Assembly (NCBI RefSeq): GCF_009729205.1
Contig: NZ_VTHB01000002.1
Location: forward strand, 496,001 to 560,000
Source: Mycobacteroides sp. CBMA 271
GTDB taxonomy: Bacteria; Actinomycetota; Actinomycetes; Mycobacteriales; Mycobacteriaceae
Reading direction: 5' to 3'
DNA length: 64,000 bases
Shown here: in pieces, positions 1-9,082 of the stretch
How positions within the stretch are numbered: position 1 is the stretch's first letter
Layout: each line of letters begins with the position of its first letter
Notes under the pieces: model-generated
Seen by the model: the letters and a program-made list of their open reading frames with translations, nothing else
Databases searched by the model: none
What the model was told of the DNA's origin: nothing
Translations under genes and position numbers: made by a program

Positions 1-819
<819 letters not shown>

Positions 820-858
820 GTGCTCGCCACGTACATGTCCACGGGGGGATCTCGATAA
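820..858 (+). CDS. Possible 12-residue leader peptide upstream of the ketosynthase
   Basis: A GTG at 820 opens a 12-codon frame reading [12 protein letters not shown] and ends with TAA at 856-858. Its stop shares its last A with the ATG of the ketosynthase (TAATG). A purine-rich GGAAAGGGG sits about 7 bases upstream of the GTG. This arrangement suggests translational coupling or a leader peptide. It could equally be chance, or the remnant of an earlier N-terminus in another frame. Only comparative data or ribosome profiling could decide. Confidence 0.3.
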   Translation: MLATYMSTGGSR

Positions 859-2114
859 TGACCCGACCATCCACCGCAAATGGCGGCTTCCCGAACATCG
901 TCATCACCGGTATGTCGATGATGACCTCGATCGCGCCAGACGTCGAGGGCACCTGGCGGGGGCTCTTGAACGGCGAGAGTGGCATCCACACTCTCGAAGA
1001 CGATTTCATCGCCCAGTACAACCTGCCCGTCAGGATCGGCGGCCATCTCAAGGTCCGCGACTTCGACAAGGACATGACCAAGATCGAGCACCGTCGACTG
1101 TCCTATGTCCAGCGCATGGCGGCGTTCCTGGGCCGCCAGGTGTGGGAGGACGCCGGCGCACCCGAGGTCGACCTGGAGCGACTCACGGTCTCCGTCGGCA
1201 CCGGCCTCGGCGGTGCCGAGAAGATGGTCGAGGCGTACGACGCGATGCGCGTCAACGGATCAAAAGTCGTTTCACCCCTGGCCGTTCAGATGTTTATGCC
1301 CAACGGGCCGGCCGCCGTCATCGGGCTGGAGCGCAAGGCTCGGGGCGGCGTCATCACGCCCGTGTCGGCGTGCGCCTCGGGCAACGAGGGTATCGCCCAC
1401 GCATGGCGCCAGATCGCCTACGGCGATGCCGATATCGCCATCTGCGGTGGTGTCGAGGCGGTCATCGAGGCCGTGCCCATCGCGGCGTTCGCGAACATGC
1501 GCATCGTGATGTCGACGAACAACGACAACCCAGCGGGGGCATCACGTCCCTTCGACAAGGACCGCACCGGCTTCGTGTTCGGTGAGGGCGGTGCACTCCT
1601 GGTCATCGAGACCGAGGAGCACGCCAAGGCCCGTGGCGCCCGGATCTATGCCCGCCTGCTGGGGGCGGGGATCACCTCGGACGGCTTCCACGTGGTGGCC
1701 CCGCACCCTGACGGCATCGGCGCCGCCAAGGCGATGACCCGCGCGCTGGAGACCGCGGGGCTCGACGCCAAGGACATCGATCACATCAACGCCCATGCCA
1801 CCGCGACGAGCGTCGGCGATGTAGCGGAGGCCAACGCGATCCAACGCGCAGGCTTGCAGCACACCGCGGTGTACGCCCCCAAGGGTGCGCTGGGCCATTC
1901 GGTAGGTGCGGTCGGCGCCGTCGAGGCGATCATCACGGTGAAGTCGTTGCAGGAAGGCGTTATTCCACCCACGCTGAACCTGGACACGCTGGATCCGGAG
2001 ATCGACCTCGATGTCGTCAGCAAGGCGCCCCGCACGGGCGACTACAAGTACGCCATCAACAACTCATTCGGGTTCGGCGGCCACAACGTGGCCATCGCTC
2101 TCGGCAAGTACTGA
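858..2114 (+). CDS. Beta-ketoacyl-ACP synthase, KasA/KasB-like (stand-alone paralogue)
   Basis: 418 residues, full length for KasA/KasB/FabF-type condensing enzymes that extend acyl-ACP with malonyl-ACP in the cytosolic FAS-II system (mycolic acid precursors). The thiolase-fold catalytic set is complete: Cys172 in SACASG, His313 in NAHATAT, Lys342 and His347 in PKGALGH, and the C-terminal GFGGHN motif. The N-terminus PSTANGGFP resembles KasA, while the [10 protein letters not shown] segment resembles KasB. The usual neighbours (fabD, acpM, accD6) are absent, so this is probably an extra copy outside the main operon. GGGGGGAT lies 8 bases before the ATG. Role, whether mycolate elongation or a special lipid, is inferred. 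Confidence 0.9.
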   Translation: MTRPSTANGGFPNIVITGMSMMTSIAPDVEGTWRGLLNGESGIHTLEDDFIAQYNLPVRIGGHLKVRDFDKDMTKIEHRRLSYVQRMAAFLGRQVWEDAGAPEVDLERLTVSVGTGLGGAEKMVEAYDAMRVNGSKVVSPLAVQMFMPNGPAAVIGLERKARGGVITPVSACASGNEGIAHAWRQIAYGDADIAICGGVEAVIEAVPIAAFANMRIVMSTNNDNPAGASRPFDKDRTGFVFGEGGALLVIETEEHAKARGARIYARLLGAGITSDGFHVVAPHPDGIGAAKAMTRALETAGLDAKDIDHINAHATATSVGDVAEANAIQRAGLQHTAVYAPKGALGHSVGAVGAVEAIITVKSLQEGVIPPTLNLDTLDPEIDLDVVSKAPRTGDYKYAINNSFGFGGHNVAIALGKY

Positions 2115-2122
2115 TCTAGTCC

Positions 2123-2183
2123 CCGACACGCCGTCTGGCGGCGGATTCGTCTCGCACGATTCCGCCGCGAGGCGGCGTGTCGG
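2123..2183 (+). terminator. Nested hairpin terminator after the ketosynthase
   Basis: An 11-bp perfect outer stem (CCGACACGCCG at 2123-2133 with CGGCGTGTCGG at 2173-2183) encloses a second GC-rich stem (GCGGCGGAT pairing with ATTCCGCCGC). It begins 8 bases after the ketosynthase stop codon. No U-tract follows, which is common for mycobacterial terminators. Confidence 0.75.
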
Positions 2184-2262
2184 CGTTCGCACACAAATTC
2201 GATGGAACCCAGGTCCACCCCGGCGGCGTCGTATAGACGCCTGCAGACCTAGAGGGGGACCT

Positions 2263-2394
2263 ATGACGTCAACAGAGCCGGGGCCGGCGCGGCCGATACC
2301 ACCCGTGAAGACGTACACATTCCACGCGAACACAGGGGACGAATCCGCACCAGGAGGCGACACGCGTCATCCCGGCAGTCCAGGCCCGCGATGA
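2263..2394 (+). CDS. Possible small ORF, 43 residues
   Basis: An ATG at 2263 follows AGAGGGGGACCT, a fair ribosome site, and the frame ends in TGA at 2392-2394. The peptide is rich in Pro, Thr and Gly, has no recognisable motif and no hydrophobic segment. It overlaps a candidate upstream start (2391) of the next membrane gene. The coding status is doubtful. Confidence 0.2.
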   Translation: MTSTEPGPARPIPPVKTYTFHANTGDESAPGGDTRHPGSPGPR

Positions 2395-2447
2395 CGTACT
2401 TCACCGGCGACGTCACCATCCCTGCGGAACCCACTGCAGGAGAGGTC

Positions 2448-2960
2448 ATGTCGATAGAGTGGCTCCAGTCGCCGATATGCGCCCCCCACGGCCGGGGAGC
2501 CAACCAGCAGCTCGATTGGTTCATCGAACGCTCGGCGGCCGAGCGCGGGGTGTGGCAGGCGTTGTTCAACACCGCATGGTTCGTGTCGTCTGTCGATCGG
2601 GAGCGAAAGCGACGGTTATTAGGAATCAAGGCGAGATGGCCCGTCTGCGATCTCTGCGTAAAACGGCTCGATCAGCGTCGACTTGCGTTCCGGCTCTTGG
2701 TATTTCTCTGGCTGGTCGCGATTATCGCCCTCATTGTGGTCGACGACCACGCATCGGCCGCGGTGCTACTCATGTTGTCTTGCGGGCTCTTCGTATCCGC
2801 GATTGTGGCGGCGATCCAATCCGGTATCGGCCGGATCATGCAGAGCCGGGTGAATAACGGGGTGACCGCGGTGATCGTGCATGACCCGCATCCCGCGTTC
2901 TACGAGGAAGCCACTCGGCAGATCCGCCTGCGCACGCAGAACGGCTCCAACATGTACTAG
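2448..2960 (+). CDS. Two-helix membrane protein of unknown function
   Basis: 170 residues from the ATG at 2448, chosen because AGGAG sits 5 bases upstream; an in-frame ATG at 2391 has no ribosome site. The N-terminal 75 residues are soluble and contain a CDLC pair near 67-70. Two hydrophobic helices follow at about 81-98 and 103-122, then a short basic C-terminus ending in GSNMY. The family was not recognised. It ends one base before the convergent glutaryl-CoA dehydrogenase gene. Membrane location is inferred from hydrophobicity only. Confidence 0.6.
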   Translation: MSIEWLQSPICAPHGRGANQQLDWFIERSAAERGVWQALFNTAWFVSSVDRERKRRLLGIKARWPVCDLCVKRLDQRRLAFRLLVFLWLVAIIALIVVDDHASAAVLLMLSCGLFVSAIVAAIQSGIGRIMQSRVNNGVTAVIVHDPHPAFYEEATRQIRLRTQNGSNMY

Positions 2961-4163
2961 CTACCGGAACGCCGCGATACCCGTGAGTGCCTGGCCGATT
3001 ACCAGCGTGTGCATTTCACTGGTGCCCTCGTAGGTCAACACCGACTCCAGATTATTGGCATGCCTCATGACGGGATACTCGCCCGAAATGCCATTGGCGC
3101 CAAGGATTGTGCGGGCCGTCCTGGCAATCTCGATGGCCTCCCGCACATTGTTGAGCTTGCCCAAGCTCACCTGCGGAGTGATGAGCGTGCCGGCATCCTT
3201 GCGGCGCCCTAGGTGCAACGCGAGCAGCACACCCTTGCCGTACTCCAGCGCCATGTTGGCCAGCTTCTCCTGGGTCAGCTGGAATCCCGCGATCGGACGA
3301 TCGAACTGTTCTCTGGTCTGGGCGTAATCGAGTGCGGTACGTAGACATTCGCGTGCGGCACCCATCGACCCGAAGATGATGCCGAACCGCGCCTCGTTCA
3401 GGCACGACAACGGCGCCTTGAGCCCAATCGCCTGCGGAAGCCGATTCTTCTCCGGAACTCGCACGTCACTGAGACTGAGTTCTGCCGTCACCGACGCGCG
3501 CAACGACATCTTGGAGCGAATGGTCTGTGCGTTGAATCCCGCCGAATCCGTCGACACCAAGAAGCCACGCACACCATCGTCGGTCTGCGCCCAGATGACC
3601 GCGACATCGGCTATCGATCCGTTGGTGATCCACGTCTTGGTTCCGCTGAGAATCCAGTCGCTGCCCTCACGTCGGGCGTAGGTACGCATTCCGCCGGGAT
3701 CGGATCCGAAGTCAGGCTCGGTCAGGCCGAAACAGCCCAGCTCCTCCCCTGCCGCCATCCGGGGCAGCCATTTCTTCTTCTGCTCATCGCTGCCGTAGGC
3801 ATAAATGGCGTACATCGCCAGCGATCCCTGCACGCTGACTAGTGAGCGTATCCCCGAGTCACCCGCCTCCAGCTCCATGCACGCCAATCCGTATGCCAGA
3901 GAGGAAGTTCCGGGGCATCCGTAGCCCTGCAGGTGCATGCCGAGCACACCGATCTTGCCCAGCTCCAAGGCCAGCTTGCGGACCGGTAGATCGCCGTGCT
4001 CGTACCACCGCTGCACGTTGGGCACCACGCGTGCGTTAACCAGCGCACGCACACTGTCGCGGATCGCGCGCTCCTCGTCGCTGAGCAGCGCGTCAATGCC
4101 GAACAGCTCGTCGGGGTCACTTCGTTTCGAACCGCTTTCTCGAAGATCAGGTTGGGCTGCCAT
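2961..4163 (-). CDS. gcdH: Acyl-CoA dehydrogenase, glutaryl-CoA dehydrogenase type
   Basis: 400 residues, the normal length for the FAD-dependent acyl-CoA dehydrogenase fold. It carries CFGLTEPDFGSDPGG and WILSGTKTWITNG for flavin and substrate binding, and LTYEGTSEMH near the C-terminus with Glu379 as the probable catalytic base, a position typical of glutaryl-CoA dehydrogenases. The expected reaction is glutaryl-CoA to crotonyl-CoA plus CO2 in lysine and tryptophan breakdown, passing electrons to ETF. It is monocistronic here. A related decarboxylating or non-decarboxylating FadE activity cannot be excluded. Confidence 0.85.
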   Translation of the reverse strand: MAAQPDLRESGSKRSDPDELFGIDALLSDEERAIRDSVRALVNARVVPNVQRWYEHGDLPVRKLALELGKIGVLGMHLQGYGCPGTSSLAYGLACMELEAGDSGIRSLVSVQGSLAMYAIYAYGSDEQKKKWLPRMAAGEELGCFGLTEPDFGSDPGGMRTYARREGSDWILSGTKTWITNGSIADVAVIWAQTDDGVRGFLVSTDSAGFNAQTIRSKMSLRASVTAELSLSDVRVPEKNRLPQAIGLKAPLSCLNEARFGIIFGSMGAARECLRTALDYAQTREQFDRPIAGFQLTQEKLANMALEYGKGVLLALHLGRRKDAGTLITPQVSLGKLNNVREAIEIARTARTILGANGISGEYPVMRHANNLESVLTYEGTSEMHTLVIGQALTGIAAFR

Positions 4164-4198
4164 GTCGCAGACGATAGCGCTCTAAGGCCATGCGCCGA

Positions 4199-4460
4199 CT
4201 AGAAACTGAAGCGGTACAGCCGATCGAAGCTGTGCAACCACGGCAGCCGAGCCAGCGCCGCGTAGATCGTCCGAAAGAACCGTGCCGGCACCGGGGATAC
4301 AGCCGTCAGGGTGTGGTGCTCTCCACGCAATACAACCGCGAATCAAGTACAACCACGCGACCTCGGTCACCGAGTAACCAATCATCCGATAGTTTGGCTT
4401 GCCGACGCCCGCGCGGCGGGCCACCCGTTTCGGTATCCGCACTTCAGAACTAGCACTGAT
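4199..4460 (-). pseudogene. Possible frameshifted gene remnant
   Basis: Two minus-strand frames that look coding are separated by a frame change near 4340. Upstream, from a GTG around 4435, the peptide includes RMIGYSVTEVAWLYLI. Downstream, open from 4342 to the TAG at 4199-4201, it includes ALARLPWLHSFDRLYRFSF. Together they would make a protein of about 80 residues. Neither half was matched to a family. It could be a degraded gene, a sequencing error, or non-coding sequence with coding-like composition. Confidence 0.3.
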
Positions 4461-4493
4461 CGTGCGCACCGAAAACGGCCTACCCTCGAAAAG

Positions 4494-4871
4494 ATGTCCA
4501 CCCCCGATCGGCCTCATCTGGTCCCCGGCCCGGACCACCCCATCGACATCGGCCACTCCGGCGCTCGCGTCGTCGTCACGGCGGGCGATATCACGATCGC
4601 CGACACCACCCACGCCCTGCGGCTGCAGGAGGCGTCGTATCCGGCCGTGCACTACCTGCCGCCGGAGTCCGTGAACTGGGAGATCCTGGAGCAGACCGAT
4701 ACCCACACCTACTGCCCCTTCAAAGGCGAGGCCTCCTACTACTCGGTGCGCACGCCAGACGGGACCATCGAGGACGCCGTCTGGACCTATGAGGAGCCCT
4801 ACCCGGCGGTTGCCCAAATTGCCCGTCATCTCGCGTTTTACCCGGACCGGGTCAACATCACGGTCGAGTGA
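4494..4871 (+). CDS. DUF427 domain protein
   Basis: 125 residues from the ATG at 4494. The sequence has the DUF427 hallmarks: VVVTAGDITIADTTHALRL, the HYLPPESVNWEILEQTDTHTYCPFKGEASYYSV core, then VWTYEEPYPAVAQIARHLAFYPDRV. DUF427 proteins are small beta-barrel-like cytoplasmic proteins without a firmly established reaction. The minus-strand frame opposite is open but lacks any family signature, so this strand is taken as real. The next gene starts 46 bases downstream. Confidence 0.85.
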   Translation: MSTPDRPHLVPGPDHPIDIGHSGARVVVTAGDITIADTTHALRLQEASYPAVHYLPPESVNWEILEQTDTHTYCPFKGEASYYSVRTPDGTIEDAVWTYEEPYPAVAQIARHLAFYPDRVNITVE

Positions 4872-4917
4872 GCACACAGCTCTGGCAAGCTCCGGGTTGC
4901 TCGCGTACGTTGACCCC

Positions 4918-5619
4918 ATGACGTTCGATGGTCTTCGCGCAAGCGGCTCATCCGCCAATGGTCTTCGCGCAAGCGGCTCATCCGCAGTCCAACGGCGAGC
5001 TTTCAACGACTACGTGACGCGGTTCTGGGGCCGTGCCGCCAAGGCCTACGACTGGGCACCGCTGCAGCAATGGGTGTACCGGCCTGCCCAGGACGAGATG
5101 CTCGCCCTGCTGCGTCTGCATCAATCGCAGCGCATTGTTGATATTGCGTGCGGCACAGGCATTCTCGCTTCCCGTATTCACGATGAGCTCGCACCCGAGC
5201 AGGTGTACGGGGTCGACATGTCCGAGGGGATGCTCGCGCAGGCCAAGACGCGCTCACCGTTGGTCGATTGGCGGTTCGGTCCCGCCGAGCAACTGCCGTT
5301 CGCGGACGGTGCACTCGACGCAGTGATCACCACCTCGGCGTTTCACTTCTTTGACCAGCCGGCTGCGCTCGCCGAGTTCCATCGAGTGCTGGCCCCGGGC
5401 GGGTTCGCGGCGGTCACCACCTTCACCCCCGACCGCACATCCCCGCTGCTCCGACGCTTTCTTGGCGACCGCGTGCCTGCCAGCATGCCGACGACGACCG
5501 AGATGCGGCAGATGTTCGAGACCGCCGGTTTCGACATCGCCGTGCAGCGACCGGTCCACCATCCCGTCACCATTCCGTTCGTGGAATTCGATCGTTTGAC
5601 GGTGGGCGTCAAACGATGA
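4918..5619 (+). CDS. Class I SAM-dependent methyltransferase with a repeated N-terminal peptide
   Basis: 233 residues. Residues 74-81 (VDIACGTG) are motif I of the UbiE/COQ5-like methyltransferases; YGVDMSEGML and the LPFADGALDAVITTSAFHFF segment complete the SAM-binding fold (Methyltransf_11). Substrate unknown. Residues 5-22 are odd: GLRASGSSAN followed by GLRASGSSAV, encoded by a 30-bp tandem repeat that also occurs at 27370. The methyltransferase homology begins only after it, around QRRAFNDYVTRFWG. Translation could start later, but no good internal start was seen. It overlaps the next gene by ATGA, so it forms an operon with the hydrolase and MFS genes. Confidence 0.85.
   Translation: MTFDGLRASGSSANGLRASGSSAVQRRAFNDYVTRFWGRAAKAYDWAPLQQWVYRPAQDEMLALLRLHQSQRIVDIACGTGILASRIHDELAPEQVYGVDMSEGMLAQAKTRSPLVDWRFGPAEQLPFADGALDAVITTSAFHFFDQPAALAEFHRVLAPGGFAAVTTFTPDRTSPLLRRFLGDRVPASMPTTTEMRQMFETAGFDIAVQRPVHHPVTIPFVEFDRLTVGVKR
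4928..4987 (+). repeat. Tandem 30-bp repeat with the GGTCTTCGCGCAAGCGGCTC core, in coding sequence
   Basis: Two copies, 4928-4957 and 4958-4987, agree at 28 of 30 bases. Each encodes GLRASGSS and lies within the first 23 codons of the methyltransferase. The same 24-base core appears twice more at 27370-27431 at the start of an unrelated gene, in the same frame. Confidence 0.9.
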
Positions 5620-6344
5620 CGCGGTGGCTGCTCCTGCGCGGCCTGAGCCGCGAGCAGCGCCACTGGGAACAGTTTCCCGAAGTATTCGCCAAATCACTTG
5701 GCGTCCAGGTCGAATGCCTGGACGCGCCAGGATTCGGTACCGAGTCGCACCGCACCTCGCCGGCAACCATCTCCGCGATCACCGATGACATCCGGTCCCG
5801 ACTAGACCGAGGGAACGACGACTGGTCGCTGCTCTCGATATCGCTCGGCGGCATGATCGGACTCGATTGGTGCGCGCGCTATCCGGGGGACTTCGAGCGC
5901 GCCGTCATCATCAATTCGAGCACCGCCTCGACGCCGGTGTGGAGGCGCTTCCTCCCGTCGTCGATACCGAACCTGGTGCTCGGACGGTTCCGCGACGACG
6001 AGCCTCGTGAGCGCGCGATCCTGGCGCAGACCGCCAACAACCCCGATCTCGACCTGGATGCACTCGCCCGACGCTGGGCGGGATACCTACAGACACAACG
6101 GCCGTCCGGCACCAGCATCGCTCGTCAGATCAGCGCCGCCGTCACTTTCCGGATGCCGCGGCGCATCGACATTCCGCTGCTGGTCCTCACCTCTACGCAC
6201 GATCGAATCGTGAGCTGCTCCGCGTCGCGCACGATCGCCGACACGTTCGGCGCGCCCGTGGCCGTGCACCCCACCGCCGGACACGACATCCCGCTCGATG
6301 ACGGCCCCTGGATCGCTGGACAGGTGGCCCAATGGATCAGCTGA
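5616..6344 (+). CDS. Alpha/beta hydrolase
   Basis: 242 residues with an alpha/beta hydrolase layout: LLLRGLSREQRHW as the oxyanion-side turn, SISLGG at 74-79 with Ser76 as nucleophile (the first Gly of GxSxG is replaced by Ser), Asp in LTSTHDRIVS, and His in TAGHDIPLDD. Substrate unknown; such enzymes act as esterases, lipases or thioesterases in the cytosol. The ATG overlaps the stop of the methyltransferase (ATGA), and its 3' end overlaps the MFS gene by 13 bases, so the three are probably co-translated. Confidence 0.8.
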   Translation: MTRWLLLRGLSREQRHWEQFPEVFAKSLGVQVECLDAPGFGTESHRTSPATISAITDDIRSRLDRGNDDWSLLSISLGGMIGLDWCARYPGDFERAVIINSSTASTPVWRRFLPSSIPNLVLGRFRDDEPRERAILAQTANNPDLDLDALARRWAGYLQTQRPSGTSIARQISAAVTFRMPRRIDIPLLVLTSTHDRIVSCSASRTIADTFGAPVAVHPTAGHDIPLDDGPWIAGQVAQWIS

Positions 6345-7561
6345 GCTCAAAACCAGAATACGGCACTGTGTCACAACGCATTTCGGCATGGCGGTTCGTC
6401 ACTACCTTCGGCGTCATCAGCATGCTCGCCGATATTGTCTACGAGGGTGCGCGCTCCATCACCGGGCCGCTGCTGGCTTCCCTGGGGGCTACGGCACTCG
6501 TAGTCGGTGTGGTCACCGGAATCGGTGAGGCGGCGGCGCTGGCCCTGCGCCTGGTGTCGGGTCCCCTCACCGACCGCACCCGCATGTTTTGGGCGTGGAC
6601 CATCGCTGGTTATGCGCTCACCGTGATCACGGTGCCGTTCCTGGGGGTGTCCAGCGTGCTCTGGATCACCGCCACGCTGGTGATCGCCGAACGCGTCGGC
6701 AAGGCGGTCCGCAGTCCCGCCAAGGACACACTGCTATCGCACGCCACCTCGGTCACCGGTCGCGGCAAGGGTTTCGCCGTACATGAGGCGATGGACCAGC
6801 TGGGCGCCATCACCGGCCCGCTCGTGGTTGCGGGCATGCTCGCGATCACCCACGGTGCCTACCTGCCGACGTTCGCAGTGCTTGCGATCCCGGGGGCCGC
6901 CGCACTAGCCCTGCTATTCTGGCTACGCCGACGGGTGCCTCGCCCCGAGCTGTACGAGGATCCGTCTGATTCGCCCGACGTACCGGTCGTCGTACGCCAG
7001 AAACTCCAACTTCCACTGAAGTTTTGGCTGTACGCGGGATTTTCCGGGCTCACGATGTCCGGCTTCGCCACCTTCGGCGTGCTGTCGTTCCACATGGTCA
7101 CCCGCGGCATCCTGTCGCCCGCGGCCGTGCCCCTTGTGTATGCAGTCGCGATGGCCGCCGACGCCGTAGCCGCGCTGGCCTCCGGTTGGGCCTACGACCG
7201 GATTGGCCCGAAAACCCTTGTAGTTCTGCCTATCGTGGGAGCCGCCGTGCCCATGCTGGCCTTTACGGAATCGCTGACGGGCATCGTGCTCGGTGCACTG
7301 TTGTGGGGTGCTGCGGTGGGCATCCAGGAGTCCACGCTGCGCGCGGTGGTCGCCGATCTCGTGCCGTCGGGGCGCCGAGCCACCGCCTACGGTGTCTACG
7401 CGGCCGTGCTCGGTGTGGCCACTGCGATCGGCGGAGCCCTCACGGGTTACCTGTACGACGTATCGATCCCCATGCTCATCGGGGTAGTCGGCGTGATCCA
7501 GCTGGTGGCCCTGATCGCCGCGGGACCATCGGTGCTGCGGCACACCACTCATCAGGTGTAG
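6332..7561 (+). CDS. MFS transporter
   Basis: 409 residues with about 12 hydrophobic segments. After the second helix, RLVSGPLTDRTR is the MFS loop 2-3 signature, and a matching loop (GWAYDRIGPKT) follows helix 8. Expected location is the inner membrane, as a proton-coupled efflux or uptake carrier; substrate unknown. It overlaps the upstream hydrolase by 13 bases and converges on prpR with a 10-base overlap. Grouping with a methyltransferase and hydrolase suggests export of a modified small molecule, which is inference. Confidence 0.85.
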   Translation: MDQLSSKPEYGTVSQRISAWRFVTTFGVISMLADIVYEGARSITGPLLASLGATALVVGVVTGIGEAAALALRLVSGPLTDRTRMFWAWTIAGYALTVITVPFLGVSSVLWITATLVIAERVGKAVRSPAKDTLLSHATSVTGRGKGFAVHEAMDQLGAITGPLVVAGMLAITHGAYLPTFAVLAIPGAAALALLFWLRRRVPRPELYEDPSDSPDVPVVVRQKLQLPLKFWLYAGFSGLTMSGFATFGVLSFHMVTRGILSPAAVPLVYAVAMAADAVAALASGWAYDRIGPKTLVVLPIVGAAVPMLAFTESLTGIVLGALLWGAAVGIQESTLRAVVADLVPSGRRATAYGVYAAVLGVATAIGGALTGYLYDVSIPMLIGVVGVIQLVALIAAGPSVLRHTTHQV

Positions 7562-8973
7562 GGCAAGCTACTGCTGGCATCCTCATCGACGCGGACGCTG
7601 CGCCCAATATAGGGAAACGCCCTCTGCGCACACGACTCCCGCACGCACACCTTGCAACCAGGACCCATCGGTACGGCATTGGACGGATCCTCCAGCGCGA
7701 TGCCGGTCGAGTACACCAGCCGATGCGCATGGGCGATATCGCACCCCAACCCGATCGCGAATGACTTTGGTGTACTGAGGAACCCACCCGTCGACGTGCT
7801 ACTTGTCCGTGCGACCCAAAAGTAGGTGCGCCCGTCGGGCATCTCGGCAACCTGGGTGACGAACTGGCCCGGATTCGAGAACGCTTCGTGTACGACCCAC
7901 AGCGGGCAGTTTCCGCCCACCCGCGAGAAGTGAAATGCCGTGGCAGATTGGCGTTTCGATATGTTGCCGGCCCGATCGGTCCGCACCAGGATGAACGGAA
8001 CACCCCGCATCGAAGGGCGCTGCAGCGTGGATAGCCGGTGACAGACCGTCTCGTGCCCGACCTCGAACTGCCGCGCCAAGAGGTCGACGTCGTAGCGGGT
8101 TGACTCCGCCGCGCGATGAAACTGCTTATAGGGCAACAGAAACGCGCCCGCGAAATAATTGGCCAGTCCGATCCGGGCGACGCCGATGGCCTCGGGGCTA
8201 AGCTGATCGGCGCCAGACAGGATTGCCGCCATGGTTTCGGTCTGGGTCAACAACGCGAGTTGGGTGGCCATTTGGAAGGCGCGCTGGCCGGGTGCGAGCC
8301 AGTGCGCAATGCGCAGCACCCCGGTATCGGTGTCGAACCGGCGCTTCGCCGAATCCGTCAGTGCACCACCCTTATCTAGGGCGACGGTGATGCCGTGGTC
8401 TTGCTTCAGCACCGCCGCGAGCTGCACATCAAGCTCACCCGTGTGCAGCCCATAACGCTCAAACAGATCCTCGGCGGCGGTGTCGAGTTCGCCCAGATAG
8501 TTCTTGTGATCGTAGAAGAAGTCACGAACCTCCTCGAAAGGCATGGGGCGCAGGGGTTCACGTATCGAATCACCGATCGTGGCGGCGTTCTCGGTGGCGC
8601 GGTAGCTCTCCAGTTCTGCAGTGACATCCCGCAGCCTCCGGTGCATGCCCACAAGGGTCTGGCCCACCGACGGCATGCGGGCGACCAGCTCTTCCAGTTG
8701 CAGATCGCTGACCTCGCCCACCGCCGCCTCGGTGAAGATCTCACCGAGATCCGCGACCAGCCGAGCGTCGGAATCCGGCGAGAAGTAGTGCGGCGACAAA
8801 TCGAACCGTTCGGTGAGCCGCAGCAGCACCGCCACAGTGACCGGGCGCGCGTCATTTTCGAGTTGGTTCACGTAACTCGTGGACAGATCCAGGACACGCG
8901 CGAGCGCTGCTTGCGTCAGGCCGCGCTCCTCGCGCAACCTCCGCAACCGCGCTCCGGCGAACGGTCTGGACAT
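7552..8973 (-). CDS. prpR: PrpR/RamB-family regulator of propionate metabolism
   Basis: 473 residues from the ATG at 8973; an in-frame start at 9045 would add a Cys-rich tail not seen in the family. Residues 1-60 form an XRE-type helix-turn-helix (LREERGLTQAALARVLDLST, then SYVNQLENDARP). An ImmA/IrrE-like region with HWLAPGQRAFQMATQLALL follows, and a C-terminal DUF2083 domain carries the cysteines GLGCDI and GPGCKVCVRESC. M. tuberculosis PrpR binds short-chain acyl-CoA and a 4Fe-4S cluster with its C-terminal region. The gene is divergent from prpD, which it should activate during growth on propionyl-CoA sources. RamB is the closest alternative; context favours PrpR. Confidence 0.88.
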   Translation of the reverse strand: MSRPFAGARLRRLREERGLTQAALARVLDLSTSYVNQLENDARPVTVAVLLRLTERFDLSPHYFSPDSDARLVADLGEIFTEAAVGEVSDLQLEELVARMPSVGQTLVGMHRRLRDVTAELESYRATENAATIGDSIREPLRPMPFEEVRDFFYDHKNYLGELDTAAEDLFERYGLHTGELDVQLAAVLKQDHGITVALDKGGALTDSAKRRFDTDTGVLRIAHWLAPGQRAFQMATQLALLTQTETMAAILSGADQLSPEAIGVARIGLANYFAGAFLLPYKQFHRAAESTRYDVDLLARQFEVGHETVCHRLSTLQRPSMRGVPFILVRTDRAGNISKRQSATAFHFSRVGGNCPLWVVHEAFSNPGQFVTQVAEMPDGRTYFWVARTSSTSTGGFLSTPKSFAIGLGCDIAHAHRLVYSTGIALEDPSNAVPMGPGCKVCVRESCAQRAFPYIGRSVRVDEDASSSLPYT

Positions 8974-9002
8974 GCACCCAGGATAACCCTCCATGCATTC
9001 GC

Positions 9003-9015
9003 AATGTTTGCAACA
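9003..9015. promoter_or_regulatory. Candidate PrpR/RamB binding site
   Basis: AATGTTTGCAACA lies between prpR and prpD and resembles the RamB-type box built around TTTGCAA. Its position in a divergent promoter fits joint control of prpR and the prp operon. The match was made by eye only. Confidence 0.5.
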
Positions 9016-9082
9016 TCCACGAACTAAGGATACAGAAATACGCATTTACATGGCCTTTTAATCACCTTCGCAGCTGCGTAAC

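Noticed and set aside
858-2114. The ketosynthase as part of the main FAS-II operon
   Set aside because: No fabD, acpM, second kas or accD6 lies beside it; its neighbours are a divergent methyltransferase and a membrane protein behind a terminator.
4928-4987. The tandem repeat read as a CRISPR or transposon end
   Set aside because: There are only two copies per locus, no spacers of even length, no cas genes, no terminal inverted repeats and no transposase. It stays in frame with the gene, unlike such elements.
4182-5006. Long open minus-strand frame of 274 codons opposite the DUF427 and methyltransferase genes
   Set aside because: It is mostly antisense to DUF427, whose family motifs are clear on the plus strand. 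Its sequence is Arg/Gly/Asp-rich and lacks any domain. Only the 3' part, outside the DUF427 gene, is kept as a possible remnant.
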